A stretch of 64,000 nucleotides of DNA from Echinicola salinicaeni (GTDB lineage Bacteria; Bacteroidota; Bacteroidia; Cytophagales; Cyclobacteriaceae): assembly GCF_014280965.1 (NCBI RefSeq), contig NZ_JACODZ010000004.1:1-64000 (forward strand), read 5' to 3'. Below, piece after piece: positions 35,219-44,138 of this stretch. The notes below the pieces were generated by a model. The model worked only from the letters and a program-made list of their open reading frames with translations, did no database searches and had not been told where the DNA came from. Positions within the stretch are counted from its first letter, which is position 1. Every line of letters begins with the position of its first letter. The position numbers and the translations under genes are program-made.

Positions 35219-35593
35219 TTACTGTCTGTTGATCATATGGTTGGCTACTTTTACAAAGTAACTCATCATCAATTCTTTTACGTTTTGATCCACATCAATT
35301 CTGTCAAGCGCACTGAGCATATTGTTGAGCCAGTGATTCCGCATTTTATCATCGATGGCCCACTGCAGGTGTCTCATGCGTAATCTAGGATGTCCTCTTT
35401 CCTCAGAATAGGTAGTGGGACCTCCAAATACCTGAAGAAGGAACAAATATAACCGTTCTTCAGCAGGGGCCAGGTCTTCTGGGTAAATGGATCGAAGGGC
35501 TTCATTGAACTCAACCCCTTCATAAAAATACCTAGTTAATTCTTTGATTTTCTCTTCACCAATAGCTTGGTAAATTGTTTGAAATTCGTTCAT
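35219..35593 (-). CDS. Group II truncated haemoglobin (trHbO)
   Basis: 124 aa. Group II pattern: TIYQAIGEEKIKELTRYFYEGV, SIYPEDLAPAEERLYLFLLQVFGGP, TYSEERGHPRLRMRHLQWAI (proximal His in RMRH) and RNHWLNNMLSAL with the conserved Trp of group II. These small globins bind O2 and NO and are linked to NO or peroxide protection. First gene of the plsC-gatC operon, an unusual setting for a globin. A -7-like TAAGTTTG lies just upstream on the minus strand. Confidence 0.92.
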   Translation of the reverse strand: MNEFQTIYQAIGEEKIKELTRYFYEGVEFNEALRSIYPEDLAPAEERLYLFLLQVFGGPTTYSEERGHPRLRMRHLQWAIDDKMRNHWLNNMLSALDRIDVDQNVKELMMSYFVKVANHMINRQ

Positions 35594-35612
35594 GATGCTA
35601 CTCTTGGAAGAA

Positions 35613-35620
35613 CAAACTTA
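35613..35620 (-). promoter_or_regulatory. Bacteroidota -7 element before the haemoglobin-plsC-gatC operon
   Basis: Read on the minus strand, TAAGTTTG fits TAnnTTTG and lies 20 nt before the ATG at 35593. A TTTG lies about 25 bases further upstream, slightly more than the usual spacing. Confidence 0.45.
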
Positions 35621-35666
35621 AAGAATTTTAATAAAAGATAAATTTCAAATGAGATCAATTTAAGCC

Positions 35667-37016
35667 TTATTGTTTTTTGACCGTAAGGGATGTGCCTTCT
35701 GTACTGATAACTTTGATTTTTTCTCCCTTGTCAATAAATTCTCCTCTTGAATGGGCATCATAGATGTCGTCTTCAATAATGATTTTTCCACTTGGCATAA
35801 GTCGGGTATGGGTAAGGCCTTCTTTGCCTAATAATTCCTCCCCATACCATGAAGAAGTGTAGCCCGCTTTTTTGTCTTGGGTATCGGCCAAAGCGATATG
35901 GCTGAACGCTTTCCATTGGTTTACCTTAGGTGCCATTATGAAAATCAGACCTATAGCGATTACTGCAGATAGCACGACGGTAACAATAGCGATGAATAAT
36001 TCTCCTGATGGTACAAAGGTGAAGTCGAATATATCATTAGGGATCATGCCGAGGGTGAGACCTGTAAGAATGCCTATGATTCCAAGTATGCCTGCGACAC
36101 CAAATCCCGGTATCACAAATAATTCCAATGCGAGTAATATGATACCTAAAATAAATACGACGATTTCCCAATTTTCTGCCAGGCCAGTTAGATAATAAGG
36201 GATAAAATAGAGGGTCACAGCTATAATTGATGCAGCTAATGGGAAGCCCACCCCAGGTGTTTGGATTTCAAAATAAATACCAGCAAAAATGACTAAGATC
36301 AGGAAGCCACTCACGGCTGGATTTAAGAAGAAAGATATGATAGTTTCACTGGTGTTTAGTTCATATTCGATAATCTCGTAATTATCGACTTGCTGTTTTT
36401 CTATGATTTCTTCAATTGAATTTACCTGTGCCTCACAAAATCCATTTTCTATGGCCTCTGATACTGAAAAGGTGATGACCGAACCAGCTTCGGAAATACC
36501 TTCAACTGCTAGCTTTTCATCCACCATAGCTTCTGCGATTTTAGGGTTTCTGCCATTGGCTTCAGCTGTACTTCTCATCATGGAGCGCATATAAGATTGG
36601 TACTTGTCCGGAGCAGCATCTCCTCCGCCCCCCATGACTACTGTGGCAGCACCAATACTTGCCCCCGGAGCCATATAGATGCTATCGCAAGCTATGGAGA
36701 TCAAGGCTCCAGCAGAGGCTGCGTCTTTGTCTATAAAGACCAAAGTGGGGATTTTTGATTCCAGCAATAAGGTACGGATATCATCAGCATCATTTACTGC
36801 CCCACCATATGTGTCCATATGAACCAGAAAATAATCTGCTTCTTTTGATTTGGCATCTTCTAGAGCAAGTCTCACCTTACGGTTCATACGAGGATCAATA
36901 TTGTCCATTATTTCCAGCACATAGACAACTTTTTTTTGATCATCTTCTTGAAAAGCAAATGCGTTGATGATCAAGGAAGAAAAAATGATGCAAATGAATA
37001 TAAAATAATTTTTCAT
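35667..37016 (-). CDS. NfeD family protein, membrane-bound ClpP-class serine protease
   Basis: About 449 aa. Signal peptide from the ATG at 37016 (MKNYFIFICIIFSSLIINAFA); reading further upstream adds 16 non-signal residues. The ClpP-like domain has MDTYGGAVNDADDIR, the catalytic Ser in FIDKDAASAGALISIACD, and the region DKYQSYMRSMMRST for the Lys of the Ser-Lys dyad. Four or more membrane helices follow (ILVIFAGIYFEIQTPGVG, WEIVVFILGIILLALELFVI), then the C-terminal OB-fold NfeD domain (GLTHTRLMPSGKIIIED). Usually paired with a SPFH/flotillin gene, absent here. Possible role: membrane quality control. Confidence 0.92.
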   Translation of the reverse strand: MKNYFIFICIIFSSLIINAFAFQEDDQKKVVYVLEIMDNIDPRMNRKVRLALEDAKSKEADYFLVHMDTYGGAVNDADDIRTLLLESKIPTLVFIDKDAASAGALISIACDSIYMAPGASIGAATVVMGGGGDAAPDKYQSYMRSMMRSTAEANGRNPKIAEAMVDEKLAVEGISEAGSVITFSVSEAIENGFCEAQVNSIEEIIEKQQVDNYEIIEYELNTSETIISFFLNPAVSGFLILVIFAGIYFEIQTPGVGFPLAASIIAVTLYFIPYYLTGLAENWEIVVFILGIILLALELFVIPGFGVAGILGIIGILTGLTLGMIPNDIFDFTFVPSGELFIAIVTVVLSAVIAIGLIFIMAPKVNQWKAFSHIALADTQDKKAGYTSSWYGEELLGKEGLTHTRLMPSGKIIIEDDIYDAHSRGEFIDKGEKIKVISTEGTSLTVKKQ

Positions 37017-37226
37017 GGTTTGATTTAAATGCAACTTATAGCTGTCCAGTTTGTTTACCACCAATAAGTTAAGGTGGTGTACGGTACGCTTAATGAAATA
37101 TAATGCTTTGTATATGAATACCCTAAATTAAAGGTAATATTAAATATAGCAGTTTTGAACTTAATACAGGTGCAAACAATTGTAGTAGATCTCCAGCTTT
37201 TTTCTTTTTAATGAAAAATTTAGCAA

Positions 37227-37234
37227 TATTTTTG
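37227..37234 (+). promoter_or_regulatory. Bacteroidota -7 element before the LysM gene
   Basis: TATTTTTG fits TAnnTTTG, 67 nt before the ATG at 37302, in a divergent intergenic region of 285 bp. No -33 TTTG is seen at standard distance. Confidence 0.4.
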
Positions 37235-37301
37235 TAGTAATTTGCGTATTGCCTAATGTCATGCTAGGCATGGAAGGTGTGAATCGATAATTGAAAAATA
37301 T

Positions 37302-38516
37302 ATGAGTTTTAAAGTGAGTATGGAGCGATTAATAATTAAGTCAAGTTTTATAATTCTTTTGTTTCTGGTATTTACCAGTGCCGCTTATGCCGGAAATGTG
37401 GCTATTGATTCAGTGGGAGTAGAGAAAATAGGCGATAAAACTTTTATCATCCATGAAGTTAAGGCAAAGGAAACATTGTTTTCTATTTCAAGGAGGTATG
37501 AGACTCCTGTAGGGGAGATTATTCAAAATAATAGCGAATTAAAGCAGGGACTTAAAATTGGCCAGCGTATTAAGGTGCCTTTTATCCCAAAGGCAACGCT
37601 GCCTGAAGGAGCTGTGCTTCATAAGGTGGGACCTGGAGAAACCCTTTTTGCTATTGCTACTCAATATGCTGTTGCAGTTGATGATGTCAAAAAATGGAAC
37701 GAACTCAAGGGAAATGATTTAAGTGTTGGTCAAGGGTTGGTTATTGAGGGAGTGAAGCCAGTTCAGGAAGTGGTGGAAAGGGAAGCCCCTGAAGTAAGGG
37801 CAATACCTACCAAGGTAGAAGATTTGCCAGAAGAGCGCAAGAAGATGATGGAAGAAGGGAAAAAGAAGGGTAAAGAGAAAAAAGTAGAAGAGAAAAAAGA
37901 AAAAGTGGACAAGAAGGTGGCTGAGGAAAACACGCCTGCAGTTACTGAAAGAATTGAAAATATCCCTGCTGATGCGGAAGTGGGATGGATTACTCATGCT
38001 GTGAAAGAGGGGGAAACTTTATATTCCATCTCCAAGCGTTATAATGCTAATATGGGAGATCTTATTAATTGGAATGCGCTTTCTTCAAATAACCTAAAAG
38101 AAGGCCAGAAGCTCAAGGTAGGAAGGAAGGAAGGAGCAGTAAATAATGCTACTCCAATGACTGAGGTGAGTCAAGTAGAAGATGAAGAAAGTACTGTTAC
38201 TGCTACCTCAAGTTATAAAGTGGAAAAAGCTTCTGAGGAAAGTACTGAATATAAGAATATCAAAGAATCAGGACAGGCCGAAGTCATTCAGGGAACTGGG
38301 AATCACAAAAAATATTTGGTATTGCACAGAAAAGCTCCTGTAGGAACGATCATGCGAATTAGAAATGAAGAAAATGATGTGATGATTTTTGCAAGGGTAG
38401 TGGGCAAGTTGCCTGATACAGGAGATAATGATAAACTTTTGATCAAATTATCCCAAGCTGCATTTGATCAACTCAGGGCGGTAAATAACAGATTTAGGGT
38501 AGAAGTATCCTACTAA
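37302..38516 (+). CDS. LysM-repeat cell-wall-binding protein
   Basis: 404 aa. Signal peptide (IILLFLVFTSAAYAG). Three LysM domains: near 48-92 (HEVKAKETLFSISRRY), 106-150 (HKVGPGETLFAIATQY) and 231-275 (HAVKEGETLYSISKRYNANM). Between the second and third is a very basic/acidic Lys-Glu linker (about residues 170-205). The last ~85 residues (YLVLHRKAPVGTIMRIRNEE, FARVVGKLPDT) look like an RlpA-type double-psi barrel. LysM binds N-acetylglucosamine in peptidoglycan. The start at 37302 and the ATG at 37320 are both possible. A terminator follows. Confidence 0.9.
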   Translation: MSFKVSMERLIIKSSFIILLFLVFTSAAYAGNVAIDSVGVEKIGDKTFIIHEVKAKETLFSISRRYETPVGEIIQNNSELKQGLKIGQRIKVPFIPKATLPEGAVLHKVGPGETLFAIATQYAVAVDDVKKWNELKGNDLSVGQGLVIEGVKPVQEVVEREAPEVRAIPTKVEDLPEERKKMMEEGKKKGKEKKVEEKKEKVDKKVAEENTPAVTERIENIPADAEVGWITHAVKEGETLYSISKRYNANMGDLINWNALSSNNLKEGQKLKVGRKEGAVNNATPMTEVSQVEDEESTVTATSSYKVEKASEESTEYKNIKESGQAEVIQGTGNHKKYLVLHRKAPVGTIMRIRNEENDVMIFARVVGKLPDTGDNDKLLIKLSQAAFDQLRAVNNRFRVEVSY

Positions 38517-38542
38517 ATCTGCTTTAACCGGTAATAAAAAGA

Positions 38543-38572
38543 AGACCTCATTGTTAATGGGGTCTTTTTTTT
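38543..38572 (+). terminator. Terminator of the LysM gene
   Basis: AGACCTCATT and AATGGGGTCT form a 10-bp stem (G-T pair) with loop GTT followed by eight T residues. Confidence 0.9.
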
Positions 38573-38596
38573 GTTTTTAGTACTGATAATGAGCAT

Positions 38597-38628
38597 TTTG
38601 ATTATTGCTAATAAAAAGCCTATTTTTG
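38597..38628 (+). promoter_or_regulatory. Complete Bacteroidota promoter, decides the next start codon
   Basis: TTTG at 38597-38600, a 20-base spacer, then TATTTTTG at 38621-38628: a full match to the TTTG-N(17-23)-TAnnTTTG consensus. Transcription would begin near 38635, so the gene that follows must start at the ATG at 38649 and not at a TTG at 38571, which lies in the previous terminator. Confidence 0.75.
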
Positions 38629-38648
38629 CCTTAAGTTTGAACTGCCGA

Positions 38649-39203
38649 ATGAATAAAGTACAACTCATATTTCATCATATTTTCAGGTTTATCTGGAATT
38701 TGATATTCGTTATTTCCTATCCTATTCTTGCCACTTTTGGAATAGTATTTATTGGGATTACTTACTTTTTCTCGGGAATTTCCACATTGCTAACCAAGAT
38801 AAAAAGAAAAGAATCCATTAAGGAAATCAATATCCCTGATTGGAAACAGCTTACCAAGGAAGTGGATTTGATAGAAGGGAAATTACATAAGCAAATTATG
38901 TTTGGACCGTCTTGTTATCAGTTGAGAAGAAAAGATGGAGTGCCTTCTGTATTAGAGGATCATTATTTTGGAGGAAAAATAAGGATCATAGAAGAAGGCT
39001 ATTTGATGGAAAGGTGGAATACCGTTGATCCCAAGAAACTTCCTGATTTTGAAGTTTGTCTTTATGAGCCTGAGGAGGACCGCTTAACTCCTTTGACCAA
39101 TATCAAATGCTTTGATTGGCATTTGGCAGAAAAGGAAGAGAATCAATTGTCTTTCAAATGGTTTGACGGAACTCAGGGAGGAGAAGTGAAAGTAGCGCTT
39201 TAA
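38649..39203 (+). CDS. Membrane-anchored protein of unknown function
   Basis: About 184 aa. An N-terminal membrane segment pair near residues 10-50 (FIWNLIFVISYPILATFGIVF, ITYFFSGISTLL) is followed by a soluble beta-rich domain with IPDWKQLTKEVDLIEGKLHKQI, GPSCYQLRRKDGVPSVLEDHY, DFEVCLYEPEEDRLTPL and KWFDGTQGG. No family recognised. It ends 7 nt before the TIGR02757 gene and is likely cotranscribed. The start is fixed by the promoter at 38597-38628. Confidence 0.72.
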   Translation: MNKVQLIFHHIFRFIWNLIFVISYPILATFGIVFIGITYFFSGISTLLTKIKRKESIKEINIPDWKQLTKEVDLIEGKLHKQIMFGPSCYQLRRKDGVPSVLEDHYFGGKIRIIEEGYLMERWNTVDPKKLPDFEVCLYEPEEDRLTPLTNIKCFDWHLAEKEENQLSFKWFDGTQGGEVKVAL

Positions 39204-39210
39204 TAAGTTT

Positions 39211-39975
39211 ATGGATTTAAAAGATTTTTTGGAGGAAAAAACATCCTTCTATAACCAGCCTGATTTTATTACACTCGACCCCATTTCTATTCCCCATAGG
39301 TTTAGCAGAAAACAAGATATTGAAATTGCAGGTTTCTTTGCAGCGACATTGGCATGGGGACAGCGAAAAACCATTATCAATAAGTGCTTGGAGTTGATGG
39401 AAATGATGGACAATGCTCCTTATGACTTTATGCTAAATCATAAGGAGTCAGACTTAAAGCCTTTCTTGGATTTTAAGCATAGGACATTTAATGATATAGA
39501 TACCCTTTGGTTTATTAGTTTCTTTAAAGATTTCTTTACTCATCATGAGAGTTTGGAGGAAGCCTTTGTATTGGGATGGAGGAATGAAGCGGATATTATG
39601 GGTGAATTGCTGAGTAATTTCCATGAGTTCTTTTTTAAAGATCCCAATGCCCCTCAGCGCACCAGAAAGCATGTGGCTACTCCCAAGAGAAAGGCGGCAT
39701 GTAAGCGGATCAATATGTTTTTGAGGTGGATGGTTCGCCATGACGATAAGGGAGTGGATTTTGGGATTTGGGATAAAATCAAACCTTTTCAATTAATTTG
39801 TCCTTGCGACTTACATGTGGATAGGGTAGCTAGAAAATTAGGGCTGATAGAACGGAAACAAACAGATTGGTTGACTGCTTTGGAACTGACGGAAAGACTT
39901 CGGGAATTTGATTTTGATGATCCGGTAAAATATGATTTTGCCCTTTTTGGCTTGGGTGTAGAAGAAAAGTTTTAA
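39211..39975 (+). CDS. TIGR02757 (DUF2400) family protein
   Basis: 254 aa, the usual length of this family. Characteristic segments: ISIPHRFSRKQDIEIAGFFAATLAWGQRKTIINK in pieces, DFKHRTFNDID, RMNxFLRWMVR-type RINMFLRWMVRHDDKGVDFGIW, LICPCDLHVDRVARKLGL and DPVKYDFALFGLGV. The helical pattern and HVDRVARKLG recall helix-hairpin-helix DNA glycosylase-like folds, but no activity has been shown to my knowledge. Second gene after the membrane protein at 38649; ends at a bidirectional terminator. Confidence 0.88.
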   Translation: MDLKDFLEEKTSFYNQPDFITLDPISIPHRFSRKQDIEIAGFFAATLAWGQRKTIINKCLELMEMMDNAPYDFMLNHKESDLKPFLDFKHRTFNDIDTLWFISFFKDFFTHHESLEEAFVLGWRNEADIMGELLSNFHEFFFKDPNAPQRTRKHVATPKRKAACKRINMFLRWMVRHDDKGVDFGIWDKIKPFQLICPCDLHVDRVARKLGLIERKQTDWLTALELTERLREFDFDDPVKYDFALFGLGVEEKF

Positions 39976-40012
39976 AAGTAAAAGCCCCGGGATTTCCGGG
40001 GCTTTTACTTTT
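39974..40012. terminator. Bidirectional terminator between TIGR02757 and GH31 genes
   Basis: AAAAGTAAAAGCCCCGG and CCGGGGCTTTTACTTTT form a perfect 17-bp stem with loop GATTT. The GC core is followed by TTTTACTTTT on both strands. Its right arm ends inside the stop codon of the GH31 gene and its left arm begins inside that of the TIGR02757 gene, an extremely tight arrangement. Confidence 0.93.
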
Positions 40013-43000
40013 AAAATTTGATGGTATTTAATGAGGGGTCAACTAACAGGCCTTTTTCAGTCTCTAAGTTGAATTTTAATGGCTTTTTGGCTCTAAACTT
40101 AATTAGGAATAGTTCCGAATTACCTTTTAAAGTGGCTTTCGTTCCCAAATTTACAAAGGTTGGGTACAGCACCTGTTCTCCATTGCTATGGAGTCTGTTA
40201 TTGGTTATGTTTTCCATTTCGCCCATATTAAGTGGAGTAGTACTAATAAACTCATAGCTTTCCGAATCATAGGCTAATGCAAAGCTAAGGGCGTTGACAG
40301 CATTCAAATCAGTTCCTTTTACAGTGATCTCAACAATTTCGTTAAGCTTGTAATTAACCTTATTTGTGTTTATCTCTATTTTACCGCTAAGTTCATCATT
40401 AGCTGATAGGTCAGCTCCACCTTCAAGTTGAGTGGTTACAAGAGAAATGTCATATGCATCAATGAGCTCATTTTTATTGACATCCCCGATACTTACATAA
40501 CCTTCAAAGTCGGAATCCCCCTGTCTAAGTCCAGTATAATTGATATAAGAGGTGAGGTCATTTTCATCAATCAAACCGTCGTTATTGATGTCGCCTGGGA
40601 TATAACTTTCCGAACCTGGAACTTTGAAGATATACATTTCCCGACCGGATCCATAATCACCAACACCTTCAGTGATTTCTAGTTTGATGTATCTTGCAGT
40701 AGGTTGTTTGTCAAAATTGAACACCTTAGTTTCATGGTCTTTTTCCCAATCTATATTACCCGCTAGCGTCCAATTGGATTTGTCATTACTGAAGTAAATC
40801 TTCCCTTTAAGTATGATTCCGTTGCCGCCAGTTCTTCTTGGCAAGTAATGCAGTTTATCCAGTTGATTGAAGGATTTGAGGTCAATGATCATATCAAAAG
40901 GAATGGAATTTTCACCCCATTTGGTATGCCAAGTGTTTCCCTCATCGAAATCAAATAGTTTGTCTATTTGATAACCTCCTTGGTTATCAGCACTTGTTTC
41001 TCCTTTAATGCCTTGAATAGCAAATTCCAGTGGGTTTGATTTGGTGGTAGCACTAAATTCCACCCAATCTGAAAAGCCTTCTTTATTTACCGCGCGTAGT
41101 TTAAATGTATAATCTGTTTCGGCCTCCAGTCCCTCAAAAAGGTGTTCAGTGTCCCTGATGGTTGAATATCTCATGCCTTCAAAGTCGATCTCATAATAGT
41201 CGCTATTTGGGACTTTGTTCCAACTTGGTATTAGTGTATAGGCTTCCCTATTTTCCTCTTTTACACCTGCGTTTTCCGGTGTTGATAGTGGTCCAGTATG
41301 TACTTTTTGGGTGTTTTCTGGGGCAAACTTGAAGCCTTTTAGCTGGATTTCAATGCCGTGATTACTGATGTCCGTTTTTTCTGTCTTTACCAAAAGTTGT
41401 GGATTTTTGATGATAGACAGCTTGGCCAGTTCAGTCCCTGGTGTTGAGAACTGGTTGAAGTCAGGGCGCTCCTGATAGAAGTAAGTATTGCTTAGGCTTT
41501 TAAATTCATCCAGGCTTTTAGCCTTCTTTAATTTTACTTTTTTGTTAGCAATGTTTAGGGTGACTTTTTTAGGAGCTTGTGTAAGGTTGATCCTGAACTC
41601 GGTGGATTTGTCTTTTAAGAATCCATCGAAATGCCCTTCGGTTGGGTGCACGGTGATTTTTAACCTGTTTTTAGTGTCCACATCTGATTCAATCAGGGTG
41701 TGAGTGCCTTCACCGTTTTTGTAGGCTTCAGTGATCCCATCGTCATCATATTCAGTGAAAGAAGAATACTCAAATGGATAGATTTCAAAGATGCGATGAT
41801 CTTTGTTAATCTCTGAAACATTATTGTTAGGGTTGGTCATCGGAATGATGGCTCCTCTTTTAACAAATACAGGTAATTTCCAGATTGGACTCTCAAAGCT
41901 GTTGATGATTTGGTTGCCCTCATATTGCTCGCCAGAGAAATAATCGACCCAAAGTCCTTCCGGTAAATAGATGCCATTCCTAATATCATTTCCTTGCTCA
42001 TCTATTTTTGTTTCTTGGTAGATAGGAGCTATTAAAAAGCTAGGACCAAACATGAATTGATATTGGGTGGCTTTTCCCTGAGTAAAGCTGTTTTGCTCTT
42101 CCAAGAACATGGCCCTGACCATTGGCAAACCATTGACAGCCTCTTTAGCGATGCTGTAAGTATATGGCATCAGCTCGGATTTGAGTTTTAGGTAATTTCT
42201 GTTGATGGAAGTAGTGGGTTCTCCCAAGGCCTGTGGATATTTTGGGTTGGCTCCCCATCCATCCATATTAAGTTCCATTGGCGTGAAGGTCTTCCATTGG
42301 AAATCCCTTGCGTTAACAAATGGATTTTTGCCTCCAAATATACCATCCATATCAGAAGAGATATTTGGTTGTCCAGAAAGTCCAGACCCAATATAAGTAG
42401 GGATGTGGAACCTGATGTATTCCCATAAGCCCCCAGTTTGATCACCAGACCAAATGCCTGCGTATCGTTGCGTACCTGCCCAACCATCAAGGGATATGAT
42501 GAATGGTCTGGCATTATTTCCATATTCAGGCATGATTTGTCCTACATCGGCAACTCCATTTAAGCCAAATGAATATCCGGCACCTACCCAGGCAACATCG
42601 GTTTTGAGTACCCTTACCCCGGCATCCCTCACTTCCTTAATGATATCCCTTTGCAAAAGAGCGCTGATACCTTCTTTCGGGTGAAGGTCAGACTGGGTCC
42701 ATAAACCTATTTCTACCCCGTGCTTGCGAGCGTAATCCCCCAAGTCTTTCAGGTTTTGGATATTTCCGTCCAAGCTTTCGGTCTGTCCGTATCCTGCACC
42801 ATATCCATCGTTAGGCAATATCCAGCCTAAAGGCATATCATGGTCACTGTAGCGGTCAATGACTGCTCTTGCAGAGAACTGGTAATTGTCCTTCTCCCCG
42901 TTCAAGGATTCTTTGATCCCTCCATTGTCTTTTTGGCTTTCCTTGTATCTTTTGCCGTCTTCAAAAAGAATCCCTTTTTCATCTTCCTTCCAATAATCTC

Positions 43001-43859
43001 TGTTATAGGCGTTAAGGTGACCTTGATAAAAACCAAATTTTGGAATGAGGACAGGATTACCAGTCAATTGGTAAAAGTCATTTAGAAGCTTGTTTGCCCC
43101 GTCATTGATCATGAAAAATACATCAAGATAATCGGTTTCATGTGATAATATTACTTTTCCTTCCTCTTTTGCTCCAAAGTCATATTCACCTTTTTTAAAG
43201 GTGTACCACATCATGCCATAGCCTTTTGAAGACCAAAAGAAAGGAGTGGGCGATGCCACTCCTCCATCCGTCCAGCTGTTTTGGTTTTCAATGGAGATTT
43301 TTTTGCCCTTATGAGAGAACCGGCCGTTTTGAACCCCACCACCATAAAAGTATTCGTTTGTACTTTCTTTAAGAGTGATGCTAACTTGGTCCTTTGCAAA
43401 AGTGATAGGTTCTAAGCTTTCTAGGATGAGCTTTTTGGATTCCAAATTGGTGATCTCAAAAAGCAAGGTGTTTTTGTCAATAGAAAGTTGGATCTTATCT
43501 GTGGAGATGGATACCTGATCACTGTCTTGCGATATTTGGAGAGATTTTACCTCTTTTCTTGGATTATTAACCAAAATTTGGGCTTCCGGTTTGGCTTCTG
43601 GAGCCCTCAATCCCTTTCCAGAATTGTCTTGAAATAGCCTAAAAATATGATCACCATAAAAATCAATAAGTATTTTTTGATGATTGTTTAGACTGATCTC
43701 GATCGTCGTGTTGTTGAGTTTTTTTGTGTCAGCTATCCTGATGGATTGATCCTCCTGCGAATTTGTGCTTTGCTGAGCAAAAATGGAAGAATTATAAAAG
43801 CTGAATACAAAAGTAAATAAAACTATTGCGTAAGTTTTAATAGTCTGTTTTGTTTTCAT
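40011..43859 (-). CDS. Secreted multidomain GH31 glycosidase with FN3, discoidin, dockerin-like and cohesin-like domains
   Basis: About 1282 aa from the ATG at 43859 (MKTKQTIKTYA), which gives a normal signal peptide. Order: signal; GH31 N-terminal beta domain (TNEYFYGGGVQNGRF); TIM barrel near 260-680 with nucleophile Asp in VLKTDVAWVG and acid/base Asp in WSGDQTGG; beta domains; FN3 near 865-940; discoidin domain near 940-1085 (IDLKSFNQLDKLHYLPRRTGG); dockerin-like pair (GDINNDGLIDENDL and GDVNKNELIDAYDI); and a C-terminal cohesin-like domain (VNYKLNEIVEITVKGTDL). Probably an alpha-glycosidase acting at the surface or outside the cell; substrate not readable. Far longer than a plain GH31 of ~700-800 aa. 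Confidence 0.92.
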   Translation of the reverse strand: MKTKQTIKTYAIVLFTFVFSFYNSSIFAQQSTNSQEDQSIRIADTKKLNNTTIEISLNNHQKILIDFYGDHIFRLFQDNSGKGLRAPEAKPEAQILVNNPRKEVKSLQISQDSDQVSISTDKIQLSIDKNTLLFEITNLESKKLILESLEPITFAKDQVSITLKESTNEYFYGGGVQNGRFSHKGKKISIENQNSWTDGGVASPTPFFWSSKGYGMMWYTFKKGEYDFGAKEEGKVILSHETDYLDVFFMINDGANKLLNDFYQLTGNPVLIPKFGFYQGHLNAYNRDYWKEDEKGILFEDGKRYKESQKDNGGIKESLNGEKDNYQFSARAVIDRYSDHDMPLGWILPNDGYGAGYGQTESLDGNIQNLKDLGDYARKHGVEIGLWTQSDLHPKEGISALLQRDIIKEVRDAGVRVLKTDVAWVGAGYSFGLNGVADVGQIMPEYGNNARPFIISLDGWAGTQRYAGIWSGDQTGGLWEYIRFHIPTYIGSGLSGQPNISSDMDGIFGGKNPFVNARDFQWKTFTPMELNMDGWGANPKYPQALGEPTTSINRNYLKLKSELMPYTYSIAKEAVNGLPMVRAMFLEEQNSFTQGKATQYQFMFGPSFLIAPIYQETKIDEQGNDIRNGIYLPEGLWVDYFSGEQYEGNQIINSFESPIWKLPVFVKRGAIIPMTNPNNNVSEINKDHRIFEIYPFEYSSFTEYDDDGITEAYKNGEGTHTLIESDVDTKNRLKITVHPTEGHFDGFLKDKSTEFRINLTQAPKKVTLNIANKKVKLKKAKSLDEFKSLSNTYFYQERPDFNQFSTPGTELAKLSIIKNPQLLVKTEKTDISNHGIEIQLKGFKFAPENTQKVHTGPLSTPENAGVKEENREAYTLIPSWNKVPNSDYYEIDFEGMRYSTIRDTEHLFEGLEAETDYTFKLRAVNKEGFSDWVEFSATTKSNPLEFAIQGIKGETSADNQGGYQIDKLFDFDEGNTWHTKWGENSIPFDMIIDLKSFNQLDKLHYLPRRTGGNGIILKGKIYFSNDKSNWTLAGNIDWEKDHETKVFNFDKQPTARYIKLEITEGVGDYGSGREMYIFKVPGSESYIPGDINNDGLIDENDLTSYINYTGLRQGDSDFEGYVSIGDVNKNELIDAYDISLVTTQLEGGADLSANDELSGKIEINTNKVNYKLNEIVEITVKGTDLNAVNALSFALAYDSESYEFISTTPLNMGEMENITNNRLHSNGEQVLYPTFVNLGTKATLKGNSELFLIKFRAKKPLKFNLETEKGLLVDPSLNTIKF

Positions 43860-44066
43860 TTTCTTTTTAATATTACCTATTGCAATAATATTCAATATTT
43901 CGGGACTAGTATATTTTTTTTGTTAAAAGATATGGGAATCTCCATGTAAGGTCATGATTGTAGACCTATGGTAATTAGGAAGAATTGGATTGGCGTAGGA
44001 TAGGAGGCTATACTGTTTGGTGAAAAAAGAATAATTAGTAGCCGAAGCTTTCTTAGAATAAATCTT

Positions 44067-44111
44067 TTAAAAAAAAAAGCCCACCACTTTATAATGTCAG
44101 TGATGGGCTTT
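44067..44111 (-). terminator. Terminator of pyrE
   Basis: On the minus strand AAAGCCCATCACT and AGTGGTGGGCTTT form a 13-bp stem (one G-T or mismatch pair) followed by a run of ten T residues. It lies 28 nt after the pyrE stop. Confidence 0.92.
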
Positions 44112-44138
44112 GAATGATTTATAGAGGGTGTTTCTATT

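Noticed and set aside
37719-37997. 92-aa Phe-rich minus-strand frame opposite the LysM gene
   Set aside because: It is the complement of the Lys/Glu-rich linker of the LysM protein, which reads as Phe/Leu on the other strand.
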